Shown here: positions 43,672-51,589 of the stretch, piece after piece | Layout of the letters: every line of letters starts with the position of its first letter | Numbering within the stretch: position 1 is the stretch's first letter | From: Rhodobacter huangdaonensis | GTDB taxonomy: Bacteria > Pseudomonadota > Alphaproteobacteria > Rhodobacterales > Rhodobacteraceae | Reading direction: 5' to 3' | NCBI RefSeq assembly: GCF_004022465.1 | Contig: NZ_SAVA01000003.1 | Span: 124,001-188,000 of the forward strand | Length of the DNA stretch: 64,000 nucleotides | Translations under genes and position numbers: made by a program | The notes under the pieces: generated by a model | What the model saw: the letters and a program-made list of their open reading frames with translations, nothing else | The model's database searches: none | What the model was told of the DNA's origin: nothing

Positions 43672-44915
43672 CACCGCGCCCTCTCGATCCGCACCACGTT
43701 CTCGGCCTCGCCCTCGATCAGCGCCGCCACGCGCCGCGCCCATGCGTCCAGCGCCGCCCGCTTTTCGTCGGCATAGTCAAAGCGGTTGTAAACGCCCGCC
43801 ACGCCGCGCCGGGTGCCGCTGCGGTGGTTCAAGACGGCTTCCACGACATGCGGCGGAAACCGCAGCCCCGCCATGCCGGTTGCCGCCGTGCGGCGCAGAT
43901 CGTGAATTGTGAAGGGCGGGATTTTCACCGGCTCGGCCCCCTCGGGAAGATCCTTGTTCACCGCCTCGCCCATCAGCTTGTCGAGCCGTTCCTTCGCGCG
44001 GGTGAAGCCGGAAACCGGGGTTTCGCCCGTGGTCGAGAACAGATAGCGACCAATGCGGGGAAGCCCCCCAAGGATCGCCAGCACCTCGGGCGACAGCGGA
44101 ATGACGTGTTCGTCACCATTCTTCGAGCGATCGGCGGGCAGGGTCCAAGTGTTTCCGTCCACCTCGCGCCACGTCATTTCGGCCACCTCGCGCAACCGCT
44201 GCCCGGTCAACAAGAGGATGCGATAGAGCGGCCCGAAGGGATAGGCCAGCCCGTCGCAGGCATTCCAGAACAGCCGGATTTCGTCGTCGGTCAACACCCG
44301 GTCGCGGGGTTTCTCGGGCGCCGGGGGCTTGATGCCGTCCAGCGGGTTCGCCTGCACAATGTCCCGGCCCTTCGCCCAATTGAACAGGGTGTTCAGATGC
44401 GCCCGAAGCCGGTTCGCCGTCACGGGGCTGCCCCGGTCAACAATCGCGTCTAGCACCTCGATCACGTCGCGCTTGCCGATCGACTGAATTTCCCGCTCGC
44501 CCCATTTCTTCATGATCTCGCGCTTGAACATCGCCGCCACATCGTCGCCGCGCCGGTTGTGGCTCGCGTGCCGCCTCAGAAAGAGTTCGATCACCGCCGC
44601 CACCGTGTCGCGGTTGGTTTGCGCCGCCGCTTCCTCCCGTGCCTTTTTCTCGCCAGCCGGGTTGCGCCCGTGGTCGAGAGTATCAAGCGCCTCGGTGGCG
44701 GCGGCCCGCGCATCGGCAACACCCATCACGGGCCAGCGCCCAAGGGTCAGTTTCGCAGGCTTGCCGCCGAAGCGGTAGCGCAGCGCCCACGATTTCGAGC
44801 CGCTTGGCTGCACCACAAGATAGAGGCCGGAAAGCGCCGGGTCGGGCACTTCGATCCGCTTTTCAGGGTCCGCTTTGAGAGCTTCCACCGCCTTCGCCGT
44901 CAGTGCTCGCGCCAT
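43671..44915 (-). CDS. int: tyrosine recombinase (integrase)
   Basis: A 414-residue integrase of the DUF4102/P4 type. The N-terminal arm-binding domain has GLYLVVQPSGSKSWALRYRFGGKPAKLTLGRWP, then a SAM-like core-binding domain. Catalytic residues: Arg in TGQRLREVAEM, HDLRRT (H-x-x-R) and the final Tyr in VAGVYNRFDY. It acts on the tRNA-Ala 50-bp core. It lies at the end of the element far from the intact tRNA. Confidence 0.94.
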   Translation of the reverse strand: MARALTAKAVEALKADPEKRIEVPDPALSGLYLVVQPSGSKSWALRYRFGGKPAKLTLGRWPVMGVADARAAATEALDTLDHGRNPAGEKKAREEAAAQTNRDTVAAVIELFLRRHASHNRRGDDVAAMFKREIMKKWGEREIQSIGKRDVIEVLDAIVDRGSPVTANRLRAHLNTLFNWAKGRDIVQANPLDGIKPPAPEKPRDRVLTDDEIRLFWNACDGLAYPFGPLYRILLLTGQRLREVAEMTWREVDGNTWTLPADRSKNGDEHVIPLSPEVLAILGGLPRIGRYLFSTTGETPVSGFTRAKERLDKLMGEAVNKDLPEGAEPVKIPPFTIHDLRRTAATGMAGLRFPPHVVEAVLNHRSGTRRGVAGVYNRFDYADEKRAALDAWARRVAALIEGEAENVVRIERAR

Positions 44916-44953
44916 GTCAAGAAATCCTCATGCACAGTCAAGAAACCTTGTCG

Positions 44954-44998
44954 GGGTAACATAGGGGTAACGGATTTGGCTGTTTTGGCTCGTTACCC
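44954..44998. promoter_or_regulatory. candidate integrase arm sites, right
   Basis: GGGTAAC at 44954-44960 and 44965-44971 (11-bp period) and inverted GTTACCC at 44992-44998, between the integrase start and the right attachment site. Confidence 0.5.
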
Positions 44999-45102
44999 AC
45001 CATCCCGAACACCGCCTAACATAGCGACGAAAAGTCAATAAAACAAGGCGCATGGCGGCAATCAGGCGTTTTGATGCGTTATGCCGCGTTGGCACTAGAT
45101 TT

Positions 45103-45152
<50 letters not shown>

Positions 45153-45321
45153 AATTATCTTGAAAAGTAGCGGATAGTTCTGCCTTTCTCGTCAGAGGAT
45201 TTGCCTCTTCCAGGCACACCGGTGCTGTTTTCCCTACGAAAATCCATGCTGCTTTGATCCTTGGCTCAGGCCAAGTTGATCCCGTCGCAGCCCTTCCCCT
45301 TGTCAAACCCGAAGATGGCCC

Positions 45322-45861
45322 ATGAGCGACCGTTTCTTCGTCGTGACGGGCGGCCCAGGTGCGGGCAAGACCAGCCTGATCACCGAGCTCGCCCGCCGCG
45401 GCATTCACACGATCCCCGAATCCGGCCGCGCGATCATCCGCGAGGAGCTGCAGAGCGGCGGAGATGCCCTTCCTTGGGCGGATCGCACCGCCTATGCCGC
45501 ACGGATGCTGGAACATGACCTGCGCGCCTACAGCGCCGCGCAGGCACTCTCAGGCCCCGTGATCTTCGACCGCGGCATTCCCGACATCATGGGCTACCTG
45601 GCCCTCTGCGCCCTCCCCGTGCCGCCCCATGTGGCCAGAGCGGCGAGGGATGCTTGCTACAACGCCCGCGTCTTTCTGGCCCCGTTCTGGGACGAGATTT
45701 TCACACAGGACACCGAACGCAAACAGACCCGCGCCGAAGCCGAAACGACCTGTGCCGTCATGCGCGAGACCTACGCCGCGCTCGGATACGAAATTATGGA
45801 ACTTCCATGCGGCGACATCACAATGCGCGCTGACTTCGTTGAGGCCTGTCTGCGATCGTGA
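45322..45861 (+). CDS. AAA family ATPase/kinase-like (AAA_28)
   Basis: A 179-residue P-loop protein: Walker A VTGGPGAGKTSL, an arginine-rich IRRE-like segment (GRAIIREELQSGG), Walker-B-like GPVIFDRGIPDIMGYL. It resembles small predicted ATPases of the AAA_28 family related to nucleotide kinases. The start is supported by family fit rather than a strong ribosome site. It lies directly after the satellite and may be the original chromosomal neighbour of the tRNA. The substrate is unknown. Confidence 0.8.
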   Translation: MSDRFFVVTGGPGAGKTSLITELARRGIHTIPESGRAIIREELQSGGDALPWADRTAYAARMLEHDLRAYSAAQALSGPVIFDRGIPDIMGYLALCALPVPPHVARAARDACYNARVFLAPFWDEIFTQDTERKQTRAEAETTCAVMRETYAALGYEIMELPCGDITMRADFVEACLRS

Positions 45862-45959
45862 CGTGTATTCCGCCTAGGCCTTAGCGCACCGAAGGCACTC
45901 GAAGGGTCCCGCCAGTCCCACCCCAATGCCGCAACGGCGCCTATTGTAACATGACATGC

Positions 45960-46036
45960 CTCTTTGACGGAAAGGGCGGAGAGCCGTCTGATGGCAGTGC
46001 GGCGTGGCAGTAGCAGCATCGGACGAAAGCAGCCGT
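45960..46036 (+). repeat. 77-bp intergenic repeat, copy 1
   Basis: A unit with GGGCGGAGAGCCGTCTGATG, GCAGTGCGGCG and GAAAGCAGCCGTT. It is repeated imperfectly at 46065-46142 and, in reverse, at 60451-60516. Short spurious open frames in this region come from the repeat. Confidence 0.7.
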
Positions 46037-46064
46037 TAGCGCATGGTACCGCGATTCCAGCCGG

Positions 46065-46142
46065 CTCTTGACGTGGAGGGCGGGAAGCCGCCTGACGGCA
46101 GTGCGGCGCTGAAATTGCAGCAACCAGAAAGAAGCAGCCATT
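46065..46142 (+). repeat. 77-bp intergenic repeat, copy 2
   Basis: A second unit in the same orientation (GGGCGGGAAGCCGCCTGACG, GCAGTGCGGCG, GAAGCAGCCATT), starting 105 bp after copy 1. The 335-bp gap 45862-46196 contains these repeats and no gene that I can support. Confidence 0.7.
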
Positions 46143-46196
46143 CCTTCTAGTCGAGAAAAATGTCATTAAGCATAGCATAGCTCTCCTGGATTCAGT

Positions 46197-46817
46197 TCAG
46201 GAAACCAGTGCTGCTGGTCTAAACGCCAACAAGTCACAATCCGTCACCTCTGCCACGGGAACAAATGCCTTCACGCCGCCAATGGCGTTGAACAGCAAGA
46301 GCCGTAGACTTGTCTGAACTTCCGGTTCATCGACGATCTTGCTGCTCACCACATCAGCGTGCGCGTTGCGCTCACTTAGTGGCGTATCGACAACACAGCA
46401 GATCTGTTCGATACTTCCCGCTGGCCGTCTAGCAGCTACCGCAGCGAAATCGACCACTCCCAAGACACCGCCGAACTCGCCGTGTTCGCGAACCTGGTAT
46501 TCATGCAATATCTGAGCGCTAAAGTTCAATTCGGCGCGCGAAGCATGAGTCAAGCGGCAGACAGACATACCCGATTTGAAGCATCTTTTAAAAATACTTG
46601 AGGTTATCGACTTCTTTGGGGACCGCTTTAGGTCAATGTCTGACCGTGAAACGGCAAAATAGCGCAGTCGTTCCTCATCGTTAATCGGTCCAAAACCTCC
46701 AAGTACGGGGTCAGCCGTTTCACATCCACAGTATGGAAAGGACGTAGCCATATGAGCCGCGTCGCCGTTTTCTTTCCACCAGTCCAGATATGCTCTTTTA
46801 TGTTCGTCGTCTGTCAC
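46197..46817 (-). CDS. unknown protein, third gene of a three-gene operon
   Basis: A 206-residue protein (GTG start 6 nt after the previous stop). The N-terminal part has YLDWWKENGDAAHMATSFPYCGCETADPVLGGFG with a CxC pair, then INDEERLRYFAVSRSDIDLKR; the C-terminal half alternates strands and helices (EFGGVLGVVDFAAVAARR). No family is recognised. Lower GC than the core genome suggests horizontal origin. It is linked to the two genes before it and may be part of a toxin, sensor or defence set, which is only inference. Confidence 0.6.
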   Translation of the reverse strand: MTDDEHKRAYLDWWKENGDAAHMATSFPYCGCETADPVLGGFGPINDEERLRYFAVSRSDIDLKRSPKKSITSSIFKRCFKSGMSVCRLTHASRAELNFSAQILHEYQVREHGEFGGVLGVVDFAAVAARRPAGSIEQICCVVDTPLSERNAHADVVSSKIVDEPEVQTSLRLLLFNAIGGVKAFVPVAEVTDCDLLAFRPAALVS

Positions 46818-46823
46818 GAAACT

Positions 46824-47456
46824 CTACGCAGCCAAAAAGTTAAAATTCTGAAAGAACTGAATGACTTCTGTCGTCGAGGCAGTATTCAGTTTTCCAGCCG
46901 CAGCGATAGAGCTTCCATTGACGATAGAGAAAGCAGCTACGTGATCTTTACCCAAGAAATCAATTGCCCCAACCGCCAAACCATCTTCGTTCAGGACTTC
47001 TAAGCTGACCTTTCCGTCGTCGTCGACTTCCACACATGGTGCCGGCAATTCACTCGGCCATGCCTGGGCCACCACGATCGCGTCGTCGATTGAAGCTGAC
47101 ACAACGGTCGTGTGTTCAGAGACCGCAAGAAGAAGAGAGCGAACACGAAGCGTTCTAAGGTCTTTCAAGACCTCATCTCTTGCTTTCGCGACAGATTCGT
47201 CTGCAACTGGTGCCGCTGCCGAGCTACTACTTCCAACAGATGGCGCAGGCTGAACAGCGTCAAAAAGGCTATCCACACTTAGCGAAGCAGGCCTAAAGGT
47301 GCCCATGTCCCCCCAAAGACCTGCGCGTTCCTGCCATTTAATGGAGTGGTCGTTCAGGAAGTCAGCAGCAGCGGGAGACACGATGGAAATGCTCGTCATG
47401 CCTCCAAGTGCGATTGCTCTCCAAGGATCAATAAGGCGGGTTGCTGTGGCTGTCAT
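46824..47456 (-). CDS. unknown protein, second gene of a three-gene operon
   Basis: A 210-residue protein overlapping the upstream gene as ATGA. It begins MTATATRLIDPWRAIALGGMTSISIVS, has a Ser/Ala linker near residues 70-90, a strand-rich middle (SLLLAVSEHTTVVSASIDDAIVVAQ) and ends STTEVIQFFQNFNFLAA. No known motif was found. Coupled translation suggests a fixed stoichiometry with the TIGR04255-like protein. Confidence 0.6.
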   Translation of the reverse strand: MTATATRLIDPWRAIALGGMTSISIVSPAAADFLNDHSIKWQERAGLWGDMGTFRPASLSVDSLFDAVQPAPSVGSSSSAAAPVADESVAKARDEVLKDLRTLRVRSLLLAVSEHTTVVSASIDDAIVVAQAWPSELPAPCVEVDDDGKVSLEVLNEDGLAVGAIDFLGKDHVAAFSIVNGSSIAAAGKLNTASTTEVIQFFQNFNFLAA

Positions 47457-48259
47457 TGAAGATAATCCAAAATATTCAGGCCAATATTGTTTCTTTGTTC
47501 TTCGGTAAGCGACGCGCCAAAGAGAGCAAGACTGCGGCGATGCAGATGATCAAGGGTGCTCTTGCAAGTATGCACGCTATCGATCGCTTGCGTGGCTCGA
47601 AGCTCCACAAGTGTGAAAATATTGCATTGGCGGCGAGGACCTGCTGAAGATGCCTCATCGATCACATCTATGTTGCGGTTTACGAGCACAATGCTACCAT
47701 TATGATCTTCAAACCATCCGGAGTGTGAATGCCATAGCATAGCGCCCGAAACCGCACTTTTTGGAATAACCGGATCAACTGTCGCCAAGAGGTCACGAAT
47801 ATCCGCGCTTGTAGGCTCGCCGTCGAAAACAAAGCGATCCCAGTACTCAAGTTTTATACTGCTGATGTCGGTGCTATCCAGAGCAATCGATAGAGGCACT
47901 TCGAAGACATCCCAAAATCGCGTGGCAAGGTTATCCCATCGGCCATATTCCGTTGACAAGTAGCCGAAGACGCCGTCGCGAAAGCCCGCCTCCTCGGTGA
48001 GTACGCCGGCGGAGCCTCGCTTCAGAACCCAACCATTCTGAGCGATTTCGGGGGCGATAGGTCCAGGCGGTATCGCGATCATGAAGCCCTGAATCGTGCT
48101 TTCAGCACGATGAAGCTGCTCAAATCCAAGTTCTTGGAATTTGGACGTCGCCGGTGCAGCAGCTTTTGTCAGAATTTTGTCGGTCAAAGGGCTGTTGAAC
48201 TGCACAAGAATGCGCACACGGTCGATCGCGTGCGCTTCATGTATCGGCTTCCAACCCAT
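47453..48259 (-). CDS. TIGR04255-like protein, first gene of a three-gene operon
   Basis: A 268-residue protein starting MGWKPIHEAHAIDRVRILVQF, with the segments STEYGRWDNLATRFWDV and ISSIKLEYWDRFVFDGEP. These resemble the uncharacterised TIGR04255 family, which is patchily distributed in mobile regions. SAVSGAMLWHSHSGWFEDHNG is a distinctive His/Trp-rich stretch. The start was chosen for its GAGGAG ribosome site. No catalytic motif is clear. Confidence 0.6.
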   Translation of the reverse strand: MGWKPIHEAHAIDRVRILVQFNSPLTDKILTKAAAPATSKFQELGFEQLHRAESTIQGFMIAIPPGPIAPEIAQNGWVLKRGSAGVLTEEAGFRDGVFGYLSTEYGRWDNLATRFWDVFEVPLSIALDSTDISSIKLEYWDRFVFDGEPTSADIRDLLATVDPVIPKSAVSGAMLWHSHSGWFEDHNGSIVLVNRNIDVIDEASSAGPRRQCNIFTLVELRATQAIDSVHTCKSTLDHLHRRSLALFGASLTEEQRNNIGLNILDYLQ

Positions 48260-48804
48260 CAGAACGCTCCTCCAATCTCGAACGAGGCCGTTGTGCCATC
48301 TTCGACGACAAGTGTCACTCCTTTTCCTTGACAAAACAAGAAGGCAGCGATCCCAGTCGCGGCGATGTGCAACCGATACATGGTAGGTTAAGTGAAACGT
48401 AGCAAGTAGTCTCGATCTGTATGGCCGCCAGCATCAGCGGAAACGACTAGGACTGCTTCAGCTTAACGATGTCAAATTTTTCGATATCCTGCTCACCGTC
48501 CTCTGCGACAGCGCCGATCCGCCTGCGGTTGGGGATGCTGTAAGCTCTCAGCGATGGCCGTTGATCGCCGCGGCAAGCCTCAATGTCCGGTCTGGGGAAG
48601 CCGCAAGGCAGCATGCCTGCATGCTGAAGGGCAGCAAAGGGCCGATCTGGTCGATACGCCGCGCTGGCCTCAAGAAAGGCTCGCCGCGCCGCCGCCTGGC
48701 CGCTTCGAGCCCGGAACGGACGCTGGCATCGGACCGTCCAAATCTATGTTCCCATTCTGTTCTCCCGCGCTACGATGGCCATTAGATCTGTTGCGGAGGA
48801 AGCC
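48260..48804. other. 545-bp gap
   Basis: It carries the promoter side of the three-gene operon on the left and the leader of the next gene on the right. I see no RNA gene or convincing coding frame; the short open frames lack ribosome sites. Confidence 0.5.
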
Positions 48805-49647
48805 ATGTCGAATCGAGAGACCAAGTTTGAACGCCTTAAAGCTCTTCATGAAGATGACCGGGCCTTTGTGATTCCCAGTCCTTGGGATGCGGGCTCAGCA
48901 CGTCTGCTTGCCAGCTTGGGGTTCGAGGCGCTTGCAACCACCAGTGCAGGATATGCTTTCGCCAGGGGCAAGCGAGATTCCTTCGCGGGCCTTGGCCGGA
49001 GTGAATTACTTGCGAACGCCGCTGAAATCGTCACGGCAACAGAGCTTCCGGTTTCTGCCGACCTGGAGGATGGATTTGGCGCAGCACCGGAGTTTTGCGC
49101 AGAGACCATCCATATGGCCTGCGAGGTTGGGTTGGCAGGCGGGTCGATTGAGGATGCTACGGGAAATGAAGACACCCCGATTTATGAGCTGTCACAAGCG
49201 ATTGAACGGATACAAGCGGCAGCGGAAGCGGCTCGCAGAGGCCGTTTTTTGCTAACGGCAAGAGCAGAGAACTACCTCTGGGGTAAACCTGATCTTGATG
49301 ACACGATCAAACGTCTTCAGGCGTTTTCCGAGGCGGGCGCAGATGTTTTGTATGCCCCCGGTCTTCCTGATATCGAAGCGATCACAGAGGTGTGCCGCGC
49401 GGTCGACAAGCCGGTAAACATCGTGATGGGGCTGAAGGGGAAAACCTATACCGTCGCCGAACTGTCCGAGGTCGGCGTTCGGCGCATCAGCGTTGGCGGC
49501 TCGTTTGCGAGAGCTGCTTTCGGCGCGTTGATGCGCGCGGCGCAGGAAGTGAAGTCGTCCGGAACCTTCACCTACGCAGAAGATGCGATCCCCGATGCTG
49601 TCCTGAGCCAACTGATGTCGCAGGACAAATGCGCTGAGCGCCTATGA
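48805..49647 (+). CDS. isocitrate lyase/PEP mutase family protein
   Basis: A 280-residue TIM-barrel enzyme of the PEP mutase/isocitrate lyase superfamily: VIPSPWDAGSARLLASLGFEALATTSAG at the start, the metal-binding LPVSADLEDGFG and GSIEDATGN, and LLTARAENYLWG. The usual KKCGH loop of true isocitrate lyase is absent, so oxaloacetate decarboxylase-like or carboxyvinyl-phosphonate-mutase-like activity is more likely. The start has GCGGAGGAAGCC. The substrate is not predictable. Confidence 0.85.
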   Translation: MSNRETKFERLKALHEDDRAFVIPSPWDAGSARLLASLGFEALATTSAGYAFARGKRDSFAGLGRSELLANAAEIVTATELPVSADLEDGFGAAPEFCAETIHMACEVGLAGGSIEDATGNEDTPIYELSQAIERIQAAAEAARRGRFLLTARAENYLWGKPDLDDTIKRLQAFSEAGADVLYAPGLPDIEAITEVCRAVDKPVNIVMGLKGKTYTVAELSEVGVRRISVGGSFARAAFGALMRAAQEVKSSGTFTYAEDAIPDAVLSQLMSQDKCAERL

Positions 49648-50244
49648 CCGTTTTGTCCCGATCAGCGACATTCGCCCCGGATTTTGCTGCACAATGCCAC
49701 GACCGACCGCTTCGGGGAAGCTGCGCCGCGGCGGCGACGCATGCTCGACCGCCGGCTTAGGGCCGGGGGAACGTCATTTACTCTGTCAGGCCGATCACGC
49801 GACCTGCCGCAGTGCCGCATGAAGGCTTGGAGCCCTTCCGGACATTCCCTGAGAGCGTAGTCGGCGAGTGATGCTTCGACTGGTTACGGATGTTATGCCA
49901 AGGCCTCCGTCAGAAAGCTTGGAAGGCTTTCGCTCACCGGTGTTGCGTGTTCCTGTGAGTTCAATCTGCGGCATGTGCCCCGGACGTTAACCAGGGCAGA
50001 GGCCATGACCGGGCATATGCTTCTCAACTGAGTAGGCCGCATCGCCCCCTTCGATGAGTTTGTGGTCAGCGAACTGTCATGGCGGGAGGGTTGCTTCCGG
50101 CCCGTCTTCTGACGGTGTCGGGTAATTGCTCTCAGCGTGGACGGTCTGTCTGGAGGTCAGTCGCTGAAGGGGCAGGCGACAAGCTCCCCATGGGGGCCTG
50201 TCGACATGCTGGCAATTACCGAAGGAATGTAATCGACCACAGGG
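49648..50244. other. 600-bp gap without a supported gene
   Basis: Short frames only, none with a ribosome site or recognisable domain. The sequence looks like decayed DNA between the PEP-mutase-family gene and the frameshifted secreted protein. Confidence 0.5.
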
Positions 50245-50837
50245 TCAACTGCACTCGTAGACGGCCCCAATCATGTGTGGGTCAAAATAGCTCCCGGTCC
50301 AGATCATCGTCCAGTAGATGTCGGGTTCCGGAGCCAGGTCCGAATTTCCGCACACGGCGCTGAGGGTTTCGTAATTTTGATCCGGCGTTTGGAACCAGGA
50401 AAACGTCATTCCATGGTCTTCGATTTGGCTGGCCGCGACGACACGCACGACATTTCCGCTTCTCCTGCTTCTCTTTGGAGTCTTCCCAAAGTCTGGGCGC
50501 AAGCCTGGGCATCTCCGGAACCGCACATGTATGTATATGGGCTATCCATGTTCAGATCAAAGCCACAGCTGCTGACCGAGATCTTGTCCATTCGGGAAAG
50601 ATTCTCCAGGAAGGAGTTTGATCCCAGGTACCATTCTTTTGGGAAATTGGCTGGGACCATGATCGGGTTTTCCCCGTTGTTCGTGATCACCCTGCAGACG
50701 CCATGTTTGTCCAGTGTGACGGATGTGCCCGGGGCGACCTTGGCGCCGAGTTGCGCAGCCTCCTGTGCGAATGCCGTCTGGGCAGCAGTCATGGAGACCA
50801 TAGCTGCGGTGATGATGAAGAGGGTTCTGGTGTTCAT
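50245..50837 (-). pseudogene. secreted protein gene, probably frameshifted
   Basis: The first frame (50837-50406) encodes a signal peptide (MNTRTLFIITAAMVSMTAAQ ending AFAQ) and a cysteine-containing domain to residue 143. The adjacent frame (down to 50245) continues with protein-like sequence IEDHGMTFSWFQTPDQNYE and CGNSDLAPEPDIYWTMIWTG, rich in aromatic residues and cysteines, but has no start or signal of its own. A -1 (or +2) shift around 50440-50530 would join them. Alternatively only the 143-residue form is real. Family unknown. Confidence 0.45.
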
Positions 50838-51003
50838 GTCGGTCCTCGGTGTTTCTGGCTCACCAAGAATTATAAGATGACACTTGGAAAATACGTATGC
50901 GCCTGGAGAGAATGGTATGCGGAATTTGTGGATAACTTGGCATTAAATGGCTGGAGGTAGCCTGAGGCGAAATAATTAATTGCAAAAACTCCGTGGTGTT
51001 AGG

Positions 51004-51528
51004 TCATGTTGACAAATGGCGGAGCCAGAGGCGGATCGACGTGATGTCGGTGAAGCTCAGGAATCTCTCGGCGGTCTTGTCGTGGCGGGTGGCGACGCGG
51101 CGGGCGTTCTTCAGTTTGTTGAAGCAGCGCTCGATCAGGTTGCGCAATCGGTAGAGGGTGCGATCCACGGCGATGCGCAGCTTTCGGGACTTGCACATCG
51201 GGATGACCGGCACGACGTTGCGCGCTTCCATGGTTTCTCGAACCTTGTCAGAGTCATATCCGCGATCCGCCAACAGGACGCTCGGTTCGGGCAAGTTGTC
51301 GTCCATGACCAGATCGAAGCCCAGATAGTCTGACGTCTGGCCCGGCGAGATGTCCGGCCTCATGGGCAGGCCTGCGGCGTTGACGCGGAGGTGGATCTTG
51401 GTAGTGAAGCCACCGCGTGAACGGCCGAGACCTTGTTGCTGCCCCTCATGGAAGCTTCGCAGACCGTCCGGGTTTTGAGAGCACATCAACGTATGCCACG
51501 CCTTGGGCTCCATTGCCGCGCCAGACAC
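51004..51528 (-). pseudogene. IS5-family transposase remnant (C-terminal part)
   Basis: GLGRSRGGFTTKIHLRVNAAG, QTSDYLGFDLVMDD, VLLADRGYDSDKVRETME and LIERCFNKLKNARRVATR are the DDE-domain C-terminal part of an IS5/IS427-type transposase. The first ~33 residues do not resemble the family and the N-terminal ORF is missing. The remnant abuts the hsdM leader at about 51430-51590, so a deletion or recombination joined them. Confidence 0.75.
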
Positions 51529-51589
51529 TTACCCTTATCCCTGTTCTCAAAGCGACTACAGTCGCGCGAATACCTTTTGGGGCCCTCCA

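Noticed and set aside
45771..46178. Minus-strand open frame in the repeats after the AAA NTPase
   Set aside because: Its translation comes from the 77-bp repeats and the reverse of the NTPase gene; no ribosome site.
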